A stretch of DNA of 64,000 nucleotides from Paenibacillus sp. SYP-B3998 (GTDB lineage: Bacteria; Bacillota; Bacilli; Paenibacillales; NBRC-103111), in NCBI RefSeq assembly GCF_010820665.1, contig NZ_JAAIKC010000002.1, positions 1-64,000 of the forward strand, read 5' to 3'. Of the stretch, positions 1 to 8,455 are shown piece after piece. Under the pieces are notes generated by a model. That model searched no databases, was not told where the DNA came from, and saw only the letters and a list, made by a program, of their open reading frames with translations. Made by a program: the position numbers and the translations under genes. Numbering within the stretch: position 1 is the stretch's first letter; the number at the start of each line of letters is the position of its first letter.

Positions 1-50
1 AGATTATATTTACTTTTATAACTACCAGCGGTTTCAATCCAAACTGAAAC

Positions 51-97
51 AGCGCGCACCGATTGAGTATCGGTGCGCGCTGGCAGCGTAGCTTTTT
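51..97 (+). terminator. Hairpin near the left edge
   Basis: A perfect 12-bp inverted repeat (51-62 with 70-81, 7-nt loop) is followed about 10 nt later by a run of six T. It could end a plus-strand gene lying left of the window. The gap between stem and T-run is longer than usual. Confidence 0.45.
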
Positions 98-121
98 TCA
101 TCTGTCTACTTGACAGGGGTA

Positions 122-156
122 TGACCAGAGCTTACTCTCGGCTGGTCTTTTTCATT
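122..156 (+). terminator. Rho-independent terminator
   Basis: GACCAG and CTGGTC arms with an internal partial stem are followed directly by TTTTT. The T-run side points to plus-strand transcription. It also lies just beyond the stop of the minus-strand ORF 152-385, so it separates that ORF from whatever lies to the left. Confidence 0.5.
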
Positions 157-385
157 TATTAAAATCATGGAAATATCTATTATATGTTTGATTGCATTTG
201 TCTAAAACTGACTCTGATGGTTCATTCAAATATGTCGCGGTAATGTTAAGTTTTCCTAACCGAAGTTTCCACACTCTATGCCCTTCATTATCAATAAAGC
301 GATCAATAGTTTCTGGTTTGCCAGTACTATCTATATCATCGGATATTATTTCATTTGTCTCATCTTCTTCTATCCGAATCACCAC
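152..385 (-). CDS. Hypothetical phage-type protein, 77 aa
   Basis: This small acidic protein is not recognised. It reads from a GTG (a second GTG follows directly), and the ribosome binding site is weak, so the true start is uncertain. It lies downstream of the ArpU-like gene on the same strand, so it probably belongs to the same element. The competing plus-strand frame over the same bases has lower-quality composition and is taken as a shadow. Confidence 0.45.
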   Translation of the reverse strand: MVIRIEEDETNEIISDDIDSTGKPETIDRFIDNEGHRVWKLRLGKLNITATYLNEPSESVLDKCNQTYNRYFHDFNK

Positions 386-436
386 CCCGTTTTGTCGCCA
401 CTTTATTTAAAACACACTTACTAGCTTGTATAATTG

Positions 437-892
437 CTATTCTTTCTCCACCCCAATACCCAACGCCCGCGCAAGCTTCTCTATCGCCTTCCACCTAATC
501 TTGTCATACGTCTTAGAGCTGATCGGATTATCAAACGTTAGGTCATACGCTATGTTGTCGTACTCGAAATGATCTCTATTTAGATACCTTTTTTCCATAA
601 GCGTCTTTTCTTTTGGCTTCATCCGGCTCACAATGCCGTCGATCCTGTCTACGTAGGTTTTCATTGCAGCAGGCCGATCAACGTTGTACGTGGCAATGTC
701 GGCCGTTTGGTCACTTGTTACATTCGTCGGGCTGCTACGTGGCATATCAGAATACACTGCCGTTATCCTGGCTTCTTTCTCTTCGAATACAAGAAACTTG
801 TACATCCGATAGGTTTCCAACGCTTCCTCGACCGCTTTTTTTGTCTCCCATTTATCAAGATCGGGCAGGATTTTAAAGCTCAGCTGCATCAA
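437..892 (-). CDS. ArpU-family phage late transcriptional regulator
   Basis: The 151-aa product resembles the ArpU family, which regulates late (packaging/lysis) genes in phages of Firmicutes. Visible family features are an N-terminal segment with a conserved EALETYR stretch, a central region with MKPKEKTLMEKRYL, and a C-terminal helix-rich segment ending KAIEKLARALGI that is typical of sigma-region-4-like DNA binding. It is full length for the family and has a good start context. No terminase or structural genes follow in the window, so its normal target operon is either left of the window or lost. Function is assigned from the family. Confidence 0.75.
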   Translation of the reverse strand: MMQLSFKILPDLDKWETKKAVEEALETYRMYKFLVFEEKEARITAVYSDMPRSSPTNVTSDQTADIATYNVDRPAAMKTYVDRIDGIVSRMKPKEKTLMEKRYLNRDHFEYDNIAYDLTFDNPISSKTYDKIRWKAIEKLARALGIGVEKE

Positions 893-988
893 TGATCACT
901 CCTTTACTCGGAGCATTTTGTTGAATAAATCTACAATTTCAGGGAATCTTAACAAACGGTAAAAATCTAACTAACAGGAGATGAGACT

Positions 989-1507
989 ATGGGTATATTA
1001 AGTGGTAATCCAAAAGATGAACCGATGCACTATGGTGAAATTCATGCCGTGTGGATGGCCTCAACGGTAGCAAAAGGAGCAATATCCTTCTATCAAGCAT
1101 ACTTAAACCATTGTGGTGACAAGGACCTTAAAAAGGTATTGAACGATCTAATTGATCAAGCAAAGCTGGAGAGCAAAGAATGCGATATTCTACTCACCGA
1201 TAACGGAATTGCACCTGCTCCTACGATGCCCGAAAGACCACCAGTAAAACTCGAAGATATTCCTGCCGGTGCTAGATTTGCAGATCCTGAGATAGCTGCT
1301 AAAATTTCAGCAGATACATCGATCGGACTGGTTTCTTGTAGCCAGGCAATGGGCCAATCAATTAGAGTGGATATTGGGGCTTTATTTGCTAAATACCATC
1401 TTACTAAAACAGCTTTTGGACTTCGCTTACTCAACTTGAGCAAGGAAAAGGGGTGGCTCATCCCTCCTCCACTTCAAATCAAAAGACCAGAACTTGTTGA
1501 AGCGTAG
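989..1507 (+). CDS. DUF3231 family protein
   Basis: This 172-aa protein matches the DUF3231 family of Bacillales, all-helical proteins related to the CotF-like, ferritin-like spore proteins. Helical features are the N-terminal HYGEIHAVWMASTVAKGAISFYQ segment region (residues about 14-36) and a middle helix with LNDLIDQAKLESKECD. It is about half the length of two-domain members, so it is a single-domain version. An AACAGGAGATGAG ribosome site precedes the ATG, and a terminator follows at once, so it is monocistronic. It faces opposite to the phage genes around it and may be cargo. The biochemical role is unknown. Confidence 0.75.
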   Translation: MGILSGNPKDEPMHYGEIHAVWMASTVAKGAISFYQAYLNHCGDKDLKKVLNDLIDQAKLESKECDILLTDNGIAPAPTMPERPPVKLEDIPAGARFADPEIAAKISADTSIGLVSCSQAMGQSIRVDIGALFAKYHLTKTAFGLRLLNLSKEKGWLIPPPLQIKRPELVEA

Positions 1508-1524
1508 AAACCTTACTTTTATGG

Positions 1525-1558
1525 AGCCCTGCAATGATGCGGGGCTTTCTTTTTCTTT
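1525..1558 (+). terminator. Terminator of the DUF3231 gene
   Basis: AGCCCTGCA pairs with TGCGGGGCT around a 4-nt loop (one G-T wobble), and a T-rich tail follows. Confidence 0.8.
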
Positions 1559-1585
1559 TATGAACTCCTTTGCTGGAGCTTTCCG

Positions 1586-1885
1586 TTAAGTTTCTTTACT
1601 CTCAAATTCCTCTTGCTTCAAACCCTGTCCCATTACAGCTAACTCCACGTCCACAAGTCGATATTTTAGGACTTCCGTTTCGTCAATCCCACAGCATATA
1701 CAAGAAACAACCGGAACTAATTTACCGTGTAGCACTTCTGTTCTCGGAATCTTCACCGGTATGTCTACATAGCAGTTGGACTCAAAACGGCCAATCACTT
1801 TATGCAGATACATTTCATTCGGGACGCCGAATCTCTTTTGCTCGATTTTCACATAGCTACCGAAATTGATTTCATCTCTGGTCAT
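1586..1885 (-). CDS. Hypothetical phage-type protein, 99 aa
   Basis: This unrecognised protein has an ATG start and an upstream GGAAG-containing purine stretch as ribosome site. Residues about 55-66 contain a Cys-Ile-Cys-Cys cluster (SCICCG) that could bind metal or be redox-active. The orientation matches the prophage block. An overlapping plus-strand frame is less protein-like and was not annotated. Confidence 0.5.
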   Translation of the reverse strand: MTRDEINFGSYVKIEQKRFGVPNEMYLHKVIGRFESNCYVDIPVKIPRTEVLHGKLVPVVSCICCGIDETEVLKYRLVDVELAVMGQGLKQEEFESKET

Positions 1886-2131
1886 CTCTCTACTTCCTTC
1901 CCTTGTAAGATCTGGTTCGGCCTCCGCTGCGTTAAACGATTTCGGTCGTTTCGGTGGCCTTCGGCGCAGCCCCTGAAGTCACATTGCAGCATGTACATTC
2001 CTCCCGTTTATTTCTGTATATTTCTGGTTGCTGGGAAAATATTTTTTAATACTTTGATTTTGAATAATAAATCAAGCCCTCCATTAATATAATGAGAGTG
2101 TTAAAATTAACCATGAAAGAGGTGCTATATT

Positions 2132-2896
2132 ATGTCAGACGAAAAACCAGAAAACAATAACGATTCTTTTACCCCAAAAAGTGGTGCGTTACGTCCAGTA
2201 GAAGGATTTTTTGATGTTAGGAATAACAATGGTTCCGTACATGCTTCTCTCGAAGGTGTTCCAAAATTAATTTCTGTCTCCGATTCAATTCCTTTAACAA
2301 CTATTTCGAATCAAGAACCAGTAAATCCAAATGATGAGCAGGTAATTGACGGGAATAACCAAGACATAGAAGGGGTGCAAATTCATATAGAATATCCTCC
2401 TTACAACCCCGGTGATAGAATAGAAATTTTTTGGAGAGGTCCAGTGATGACTGAAGAAGAGTATAAAGCACACAGAGAGTGGATAAAAAATGGATGCACT
2501 AGGAATACGACGAGCATCTCAGGGGCACCTTCTATAGGTGCCCCTATTTCAGACGAAAAACCAAACTATAGGGAAGGATATGACCCAATAGCCGACCAGT
2601 TTAGTACATTAAGGGTACAATTTGATACTAAGAATACTGATGGCTCCATACATGCTTATATCGAAGGTGGTCCTGCTTCCCTTTTCAATGGTAGGGATTC
2701 AATATCCATAACCAATACTTTTAATGGCATTACGTTGACAGCTACTCCGCAAGAAGTTGTCGATGATCCGCAGTCAACACCAGGTACGCAGGCAGATTTA
2801 GTTGTTACACCTGCGAAACCAATAGACACCCAGAATGGTCTGTATACTGCGAATTATACAGTGATTTTTGATGCCGTTCCCCGAGTAACACCTTAA
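2132..2896 (+). CDS. Two-module hypothetical protein, apparently a fusion of tandem duplicates
   Basis: The family is not recognised. The 254-aa protein contains two homologous modules. Module 1 (about residues 1-60) has SDEKP, then FFDVRNNNGSVHASLEGVP and DSIPLTTISN. Module 2 (about 139-200) has SDEKP, then FDTKNTDGSIHAYIEGGP and DSISITNTFN. Module 1 starts ATG TCA GAC GAA AAA CCA after an AGGTGC ribosome site. At 2536-2565 the same string recurs with AGGTGC and ATT in place of ATG. A GAGGTGC site just upstream supports the annotated start. The sequence has no signal peptide and is rich in Asn, Pro, Ser and Thr. Confidence 0.75.
   Translation: MSDEKPENNNDSFTPKSGALRPVEGFFDVRNNNGSVHASLEGVPKLISVSDSIPLTTISNQEPVNPNDEQVIDGNNQDIEGVQIHIEYPPYNPGDRIEIFWRGPVMTEEEYKAHREWIKNGCTRNTTSISGAPSIGAPISDEKPNYREGYDPIADQFSTLRVQFDTKNTDGSIHAYIEGGPASLFNGRDSISITNTFNGITLTATPQEVVDDPQSTPGTQADLVVTPAKPIDTQNGLYTANYTVIFDAVPRVTP
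2521..2545 (+). repeat. Perfect hairpin inside the fused gene
   Basis: Ten-base arms (2521-2530 and 2536-2545) flank a 5-nt loop and encode a GAP-SI-GAP linker. It lies exactly between the two homologous modules. It has the shape of a terminator stem but lacks a T-run. Confidence 0.8.
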
Positions 2897-3005
2897 AACG
2901 ATGAGAAGTAAAAGTCTTTAAACTACTGAAAGAGGGGGATTCACTGACAATGTATCTCCTTTTTTCTGTTCCCTCCCCAAGTTCGTCCGTATTCAAACCT
3001 GTCCG

Positions 3006-3236
3006 TCATCCCCAGTGACCGTGCCGTTTCATCATTTCGATTACTTCGTCGGCATAAGGCTCGTCAGTGTTGATGACGATATACCGATTTGGTTTCTTTC
3101 CTTCTGCATGACGATTTATTGCAATTTCCTCGAATGCTCCGTGAAGCTCACTTCTTTTCTCATCCGTCAAATATCTTTGGATATCATAATTTTTCATGAC
3201 AGCGAATTTCATTGCCATTCCTTCAGTGTTTGCCAA
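3006..3236 (-). CDS. Hypothetical phage-type protein, 76 aa
   Basis: This small protein is unrecognised. The start is a TTG placed 7 nt after a strong GGAGGGG ribosome site, which decides it over the internal ATG codons. The middle part (about 45-70) is charged and helix-like, with DEPYADEVIEMMKRHG. It is downstream of the 124-aa gene on the same strand, 39 nt apart, and probably co-transcribed with it. Confidence 0.6.
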   Translation of the reverse strand: MANTEGMAMKFAVMKNYDIQRYLTDEKRSELHGAFEEIAINRHAEGKKPNRYIVINTDEPYADEVIEMMKRHGHWG

Positions 3237-3275
3237 CCCTAACCCCTCCCATGTATTTGAATATTCAAATGGTGT

Positions 3276-3650
3276 TCATCCTTCGATATGACTGAAATCA
3301 TGTTCTTCTGCCGTGAACTTTTCCCAAGCCTTTGCTTCTACTTCCTGTGCATCCGTGATGATTTTTTGATAGGCCACTTTGTCCGATTCCGAACCCTTAA
3401 CTAATTCGCAATCCATGAAGTTCTCGAATTCGTTTCCAAACAAGTGATAGACGCTTTCTGGCTCGTCGCTACCTTCCTCCAACATGCCTGGACATTCCTG
3501 TTCCTCACAATACAAACCGTTATCATATTCAAACCATTGTGGTGTCATCATGACGGTTTTTCCGATCAAGTGTTTACTGTGATTTTCTTTACACCACTCT
3601 TTGCCGAATTTAACGCTGTCGCCACGTTCAAACTTTATCTTTTGTTCCAT
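3276..3650 (-). CDS. Hypothetical phage-type protein, 124 aa
   Basis: This soluble acidic protein is unrecognised. It has a GGAGG ribosome site 7 nt before ATG. Its first half has short beta-like segments, including SVKFGKEWC and LIGKTVMM, plus a Cys pair (CEEQEC). The group II intron ends only about 25 nt upstream of this start, so the ribosome site of this gene is effectively the 3' exon. Before intron insertion it probably followed the methylase gene directly. Confidence 0.65.
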   Translation of the reverse strand: MEQKIKFERGDSVKFGKEWCKENHSKHLIGKTVMMTPQWFEYDNGLYCEEQECPGMLEEGSDEPESVYHLFGNEFENFMDCELVKGSESDKVAYQKIITDAQEVEAKAWEKFTAEEHDFSHIEG

Positions 3651-3675
3651 ATTCGCAACCTCCGCATGATAGGAA

Positions 3676-6258
3676 TAGGTAAGGCTTTGATGTGATCTCT
3701 ACCTTTTCCCCTCCGCCACACCGTGCGGGCTACTTTCGCAGCACACGGCGTTCCATCTTCTATAGATTTGTGTTAATAGCTTCCAAGTTACTCATTTTGC
3801 GATATTGGTTTACCTTAGATAGCATTGCCTCGGTTATGCCAAGGTTTGCAATGAGTTGTTCAATCAATTCATTAGATTTTGCATGTATGAGTACATGGAC
3901 ATCTTTATGAAGAATTCGAAGATTATCAAATCTATCGCCCCCACCCAGATGAATAGGAAGGTAATGATGACAATGGACATATGATGCGAACAGGAACATT
4001 CCTGTAATCTCACAGCACCCCATTTTCATGCTGTATCTGCTAATTCTGTTGTCTAAGTACTCAATACTGCGATTGGGAATATTGGATTTCATAAGTTTGA
4101 CGATTTCTGACCTAATGCCATCCTGTAACTTTTTGTAGACCATTCTTCGCCCCGACTCCGTAAAAGGATTTAACCCGCGACCAAAGCACATATTATTTGT
4201 GGTCTTAACATCGCATAAGGGGAAAAGATATGTGTCTTTTATCCGAAATGTTCTATAGGTTGTGCTGTAGAATTTTCGGTAAGTCGGAGGAGCTTTAGTC
4301 GGATATTCATACTTCCCAACAAGTCTAAGCCGATTGTAAATGAACGCCCTAAGATCATGAGCAAGACGTGAGAACTCCGGATTTACCTGTGTTGCTTTAC
4401 AGAAATAATTGTGTATCCCTAACACGAAACTGTTATAAGATTCAGCATTTAGATTGGTTTGCGATTTTTGCATTTTTCTTATATGCTTTTTCGCTTCCAA
4501 TTTAATTCCAAGCTTTTTCTTTTCGCTAATACCAGTTTGCGCCACTCTCTTTTTGCCCTTTTTAGTTGTGTAAATCGTAAAACCCAAGAAATCGGAGATT
4601 CGTTTTCTAAGATTTACTATCTGTGACTTTTCAGGCGAAATATCGAGGTGAAGACGATCTTTGAGATAGAGTCTAACGGCATGGTACCACTTCTGGGCTG
4701 TTCTCCAATCACGACAAAGGATTTTGAAATCGTCCGCGTAGCGTACAATGTATCCTTCTTTGAGATTAGTCCTTTTCAATGCGGTCTTAACCCAACTTGT
4801 TGAGTAGGAGAAATTCGTCGGGAATGTTTCCCATTGCCTTGCAACCCAATGATCTAAATCGTTTAGAACGATATTCGAGAGTAACGGCGATAAGATGCCC
4901 CCTTGCGGAGTCCCTTTTGAGGGAATACCCTCGCCAGAGATTTCAGCCTTTAGCATTTTACTGATAATGCGTAAGACCTTTCTATCTCTGATTCCCATAT
5001 TCCATAATTGTTTGATTAGAAGGGTATGGTTTACATTGTCAAAGAAACCTTTAACGTCTATATCTACTACGTAGTGTAGACCGACAATGTTGACCAAATG
5101 CTGCACTCGGGCTACTGCATGGTGCGTAGATCGCAGCGGTCTGAATCCATAACTGTGTTTGAAGAAATGGGCTTCAGCTATGGGTTCAAGCACTTGTTTA
5201 AAGCATTGTTGAGTAATACGATCAATCATACAAGGAATTCCAAGCGGCCGTTTCTTACCATTTGGCTTGGGAATAAGGACTCGTCGTACTTGCTTGGGTT
5301 GGTAGTTAGCCAGCTTGTGTTGGATTGTGGATACAATTTCTTCTTCACTCAGAGTTTTAAAGTTCTCTATTGTCTTGCCGTCTGTTCCTGGTGTGGTAGA
5401 GCCTTGGTTGGACTTAATCATCCTGAACGCCAGACGAATATTTTCCTTCGAGGAAATTGTGTCGTATAGACGCGTGAAATTTTCTCCGCGTATGGCTCTT
5501 GAATGCAAGTCTGTAAAAGTCTCCGTCATGTTGTAATAATCCCAATATCGGATAGCTTGCACTGTGGACTCCTCCTTTAATGGAGCAGTGTTCCCACATT
5601 CCTACCTGATCGGTGCAATTCACTTTTGGAAAATTAACTAATTCTATAGAAGACTCAGGGCTATTCCTCCACCCTCATTACAAAGGCTTCATCGGTCATG
5701 CCCTTACTCTCACAAGGACTAATGCATTTTGGCTATGCCTTATAGCAACCGTCTAGGTTGACAGACCATTAAATTCGACGTTCCTTGCTTTCCTTGTTCC
5801 CTGTATCCTAGCTTTGCGTAGAAATTTTAGGTGTTACCTCTGAGCCTGTGAGTTGGACACCGCCATTGTTCGATGTAATGAATTTCCTAGAAAAAATTTG
5901 TACTCTTCATCGCCCACATCAGCTTCTGCTGACACATATGTTTCCATATGTTATACTTTTAGACCCGTACATTCGGTAGTTCGTCAGATCCTAGTGGATC
6001 ATTCTCACCATGATTTCTTTTTCAGCCATCCGGCATATCCGTTGGCATACCTTCTCTTTCGAGTGGCTGTAGCCTTCGTTCTGCCGACTTTACCTAGCTT
6101 CTCACGGAGTAAGCTGTCACTATCGTCAGCAAGTAGGAGCTTAATGGAATGGTTTTGGTATACATGGTTACCTCATTCCCATCCTCGGTTACAGAGTTAG
6201 GTTCAGTTGAACCCCTGCCTTTCCTACTGGGTAGCAGTTATGGCAGAACAAGTCGCAC
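3676..6258 (-). mobile_element. Complete group II intron
   Basis: On the minus strand the element begins GUGCGAC at 6258, the standard group II 5' end. It carries about 700 nt of domains I-III (6258-5563) and a maturase ORF in domain IV. A domain V hairpin follows at about 3707-3745 (GAACGCCGUGUGC, a GAAA tetraloop, then GCACGGUGUG), and a domain VI stem leads to a 3' end near 3675-3677. It sits 21 nt past the stop codon of the methylase gene and just before the ribosome site of the 124-aa gene, so no coding frame is broken. The exact 3' boundary is inferred. Confidence 0.88.
3760..5562 (-). CDS. ltrA: Group II intron reverse transcriptase/maturase with HNH endonuclease
   Basis: This full-length 600-aa intron-encoded protein assists intron splicing and retrohoming. 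The reverse transcriptase domain is seen in RVLIPKPNGKKRPLGIP (about 94-110), DIDVKGFFD (167-175), GTPQGGILSPLLSN (217-230) and the catalytic RYADDF (274-279). Maturase domain X follows at about 370-450. The C-terminal DNA endonuclease has a Cys pair and CHHYLPIHLGGGDRFDNL (about 531-548), typical HNH motifs. No internal stop or frameshift is present, so the element may be active. Confidence 0.95.
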   Translation of the reverse strand: MQAIRYWDYYNMTETFTDLHSRAIRGENFTRLYDTISSKENIRLAFRMIKSNQGSTTPGTDGKTIENFKTLSEEEIVSTIQHKLANYQPKQVRRVLIPKPNGKKRPLGIPCMIDRITQQCFKQVLEPIAEAHFFKHSYGFRPLRSTHHAVARVQHLVNIVGLHYVVDIDVKGFFDNVNHTLLIKQLWNMGIRDRKVLRIISKMLKAEISGEGIPSKGTPQGGILSPLLSNIVLNDLDHWVARQWETFPTNFSYSTSWVKTALKRTNLKEGYIVRYADDFKILCRDWRTAQKWYHAVRLYLKDRLHLDISPEKSQIVNLRKRISDFLGFTIYTTKKGKKRVAQTGISEKKKLGIKLEAKKHIRKMQKSQTNLNAESYNSFVLGIHNYFCKATQVNPEFSRLAHDLRAFIYNRLRLVGKYEYPTKAPPTYRKFYSTTYRTFRIKDTYLFPLCDVKTTNNMCFGRGLNPFTESGRRMVYKKLQDGIRSEIVKLMKSNIPNRSIEYLDNRISRYSMKMGCCEITGMFLFASYVHCHHYLPIHLGGGDRFDNLRILHKDVHVLIHAKSNELIEQLIANLGITEAMLSKVNQYRKMSNLEAINTNL

Positions 6259-6279
6259 ATCCTCAGTATTCAGCTGTGT

Positions 6280-6876
6280 TCATAAGCCTTTTCGAAAAAC
6301 CCACAAATAACTATGATTTTTCCTTGCATGTTGCTGCTTATAAAGTGGTTTTGGTTTTTTAGTGTTTATAAGTATGAATAAATCTTCTGCAATCAATCCT
6401 AATTCTTGGGCTATTTGATAAATTTCGAAATGACTCCATTTTTGCTTGCCACCATAAATCGCATCCTGACATTTACAAAAAATGAATCCACTCTTTTTAG
6501 TAATCCTGTTTAGTTCTTCAAGACCTTCTTTGTACATTTGAATAATGTCTGCATGTGTTATATGGCGTGTCGTGTTATAGCATTCAACCATGCCCTTTAG
6601 ATTACTAATTCGTGCATATGGAGGATCAATAACACTATTATCAAAAGATATGTCGGGGTAAGGTAATTTTCTAAAATCAACCCCTGTTTGGATATCGGTA
6701 CCTACAACATTGTACTGAGTTCTATCAATATCTTTCCAAAATACACCCCTACCATAAGTAACATCTGCGATAGACTCTCCTGGATTAAAATAAAGTTCTA
6801 CAGCATTTTTTATTAATCCTGAATTGCAACCCTGGTGAACCGTGTATATTACTTCTTTTTCCTCAACACTCGACAT
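6280..6876 (-). CDS. Phage-type DNA methylase (DPPY motif)
   Basis: This 198-aa SAM-dependent DNA amino-methyltransferase has ADVTYGRGVFW (about 37-47) as the SAM-binding motif I and VIDPPYAR (about 82-89) as catalytic motif IV (DPPY, N6-adenine or N4-cytosine). The motif order and short length are typical of phage orphan methylases lacking a separate target recognition domain. A GAGGTGG ribosome site precedes the ATG. It starts 12 nt after the stop of the recombinase gene, so the two are probably co-transcribed. A group II intron begins 21 nt after its stop. The sequence target is unknown. Confidence 0.8.
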   Translation of the reverse strand: MSSVEEKEVIYTVHQGCNSGLIKNAVELYFNPGESIADVTYGRGVFWKDIDRTQYNVVGTDIQTGVDFRKLPYPDISFDNSVIDPPYARISNLKGMVECYNTTRHITHADIIQMYKEGLEELNRITKKSGFIFCKCQDAIYGGKQKWSHFEIYQIAQELGLIAEDLFILINTKKPKPLYKQQHARKNHSYLWVFRKGL

Positions 6877-6888
6877 TTATAATCCACC

Positions 6889-7422
6889 TCACAAGTGAAA
6901 ACCTCCTACGGCCTGATCTATGATATCTTGATTTATTCCGATGTAGCGCATTGTGATGCTTGGGGCAGAATGATTGAAAATCTCCTGCAGCAATGCCACA
7001 TCCTTGTATTGCTTGTAAAAGTGATAGCCGAATGTCTTACGCAGCGTATGAGTGCCTATTTCAATCAGTCCGACTTCTGCAGCCGCTTTGTTCAATATTC
7101 GGTATGCCTGGACCCTGCCTATGTTTTGTTTGGTGCGGTAACTCTTAAACAATGGATCGCTGTCACGCATGCCCTTTGTGTATGTGTTGATGATTTCGCG
7201 GAGCTCAGAGTTGATGGGGAACTTCTTCCTTTTCTTGGTCTTACCCTCGATGATTCGAATGTGTGATTTATTCCGCACATCTCGGACATGCAACTTAAGC
7301 AAGTCTCCGATCCGCAGCCCCACATTAATCCCCATGACTAGCAGAAACCAATCTCTATCTGAGTAGCCTTTTAAAACTGCTTTCATCTGCGTCAACTTCT
7401 CTACACTTCTTATTGGCTGCAC
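6889..7422 (-). CDS. Small phage tyrosine recombinase
   Basis: This 177-aa protein is the catalytic domain of a tyrosine recombinase. Visible residues are Arg37 in GLRIGDLL, Lys61 in the KTKKRKKFP beta-turn, His125-Thr-Leu-Arg128, His151 in FNHSAP and the nucleophile Tyr160 in MRYIGI. The N-terminal SAM-like DNA-binding domain of full-length integrases (about 300 aa or more) is missing, as in the short recombinases found near ArpU genes of Firmicute phages. It need not be the integrase of this element, because a large serine recombinase remnant lies at the right end. Confidence 0.85.
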   Translation of the reverse strand: MQPIRSVEKLTQMKAVLKGYSDRDWFLLVMGINVGLRIGDLLKLHVRDVRNKSHIRIIEGKTKKRKKFPINSELREIINTYTKGMRDSDPLFKSYRTKQNIGRVQAYRILNKAAAEVGLIEIGTHTLRKTFGYHFYKQYKDVALLQEIFNHSAPSITMRYIGINQDIIDQAVGGFHL

Positions 7423-7536
7423 AACCTCTATGGCTCTCCACTCCTTTGTCTATTAGGAACACTAGATATTCATTGAATGACTTGACCTAGCTCGGTTCCT
7501 AAAAAAGAGCGAATTCTGTCATTTCTTTTTTTTTCA

Positions 7537-7787
7537 TCATGAAATGAACTCACCAAGCAGCTTTTCAACCTGAGCGACATAATCATTAAAGTTCTTTCCG
7601 ATCCGTTCTTTCGCCAATTTTACCGCCACCTTGTAACGGTCTGAACGTGTAACTGCTCTGCCTATTGCCACATCGGATACAATCCACAATCAGTCATCAT
7701 ACCGAATAAAGAAGTCGTAGCCTTTATGATTGAAGACTTTCTCTCCGATAACCTTTTGATTGCCTTCACAACGAGTTTGGTCCCCAT
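7537..7787 (-). pseudogene. Broken small phage protein gene
   Basis: A coding-like reading covers VFNHKGYDFFIRYDD, then an in-frame TGA, then LWIVSDVAIGRAVTRSDRY and a helical tail KVAVKLAKERIGKNFNDYVAQ. Upstream, the likely ATG at 7787 is in another frame (MGTKLVVKAI), implying a frameshift near 7755. The two lesions and the continuous protein-like reading indicate a decayed gene of about 80 codons in the same orientation as its neighbours. The family is not recognised. Confidence 0.55.
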
Positions 7788-7833
7788 GACTACTAGGCTT
7801 CGAAATTTGGGGCAGGGGGGGCATTCTCGATCA

Positions 7834-8142
7834 TTAGACGAGTGTTTGCTCATCCCGACATTTCAACGCCTCCGAAACGCTTCTAGCATCATTAATCACT
7901 GTGACCAAAGCTGCGTACTCTTCAAGGAATTGATAGACATAACAATCTTTTGATTGATTCAACCAATGCTCCCCACATAGTATAATTGCCATATCCTTAG
8001 GGTTAAGTCCGTCCCATTTATAGCGGGTGCTTACAAAAATAACTCGTTTAAATTTATTTCTATCAAACTTTCCCTTCATTAGCCGCCATAGTATATCAGC
8101 CTGGTTGGTATCCTTTGCTATTATATACAGGTCCAGATCCAT
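7834..8142 (-). CDS. Hypothetical phage-type protein, about 102 aa
   Basis: This unrecognised soluble protein contains a predicted alternating strand-helix pattern: LDLYIIAKD, RVIFVSTRY, MAIILCGEHW and ALVTVINDA. I chose the ATG at 8142 because GAGGTG lies 9 nt upstream; a GTG at 8154 in the same frame is possible. It follows the broken HNH gene with a gap of about 15 nt, so both belonged to one operon. Its C-terminus runs to a stop at 7834. Confidence 0.6.
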   Translation of the reverse strand: MDLDLYIIAKDTNQADILWRLMKGKFDRNKFKRVIFVSTRYKWDGLNPKDMAIILCGEHWLNQSKDCYVYQFLEEYAALVTVINDARSVSEALKCRDEQTLV

Positions 8143-8157
8143 TTCCCTCACCACCTC

Positions 8158-8455
8158 TCACTCGTTCGCCTTGGCTTTAACAATGCATGCCTTACGCTGC
8201 TTAACTTCCTTCTTACCGCTGCCCTTCTCTGGATGCTCCTTGTTATGACACGATGCACAGACGCCCTCAAGATTGTCAGCATCAAGCGCAAGCTCTGGGT
8301 AATCCTCTAAGGGGTTTTATGTGATGGACAATCGTTGCAAATATCAGCCTCTTCTTTCTAAAGCATTGTTGGCATAGAAAGATATCTTGTTCTAATACAT
8401 AAGCCCTACACTTTAACCAGGCTGTGCTTTTATAGAATGGCTTGACCTGTTTCAT
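8158..8455 (-). pseudogene. HNH endonuclease gene with frameshift
   Basis: From the ATG at 8455 (GAGGTGG ribosome site) the frame gives a typical phage HNH nuclease N-terminus: KPFYKSTAWLKCRAYVL, then a Cys-x2-Cys (CQQC) and VHHIKPL. At about 8312-8320 (AAACCCCTTAGAGG) one extra base shifts the frame. After it the other frame continues with LEDYPELALDADNLEGVCA and SCHNKEHP (the zinc and HNH C-terminal part) to a stop at 8158. Both halves together make about 98 codons, so the gene is intact except for one indel. HNH nucleases of this kind usually assist phage DNA packaging. Confidence 0.85.

Noticed and set aside
613..895. Plus-strand open frames opposite the ArpU-like gene
   Set aside because: They are antisense shadows with no ribosome site and unlikely composition.
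5098..6200. Plus- and minus-strand frames inside the group II intron outside the maturase
   Set aside because: They overlap the structured intron RNA or the maturase in other frames and have no start signals.
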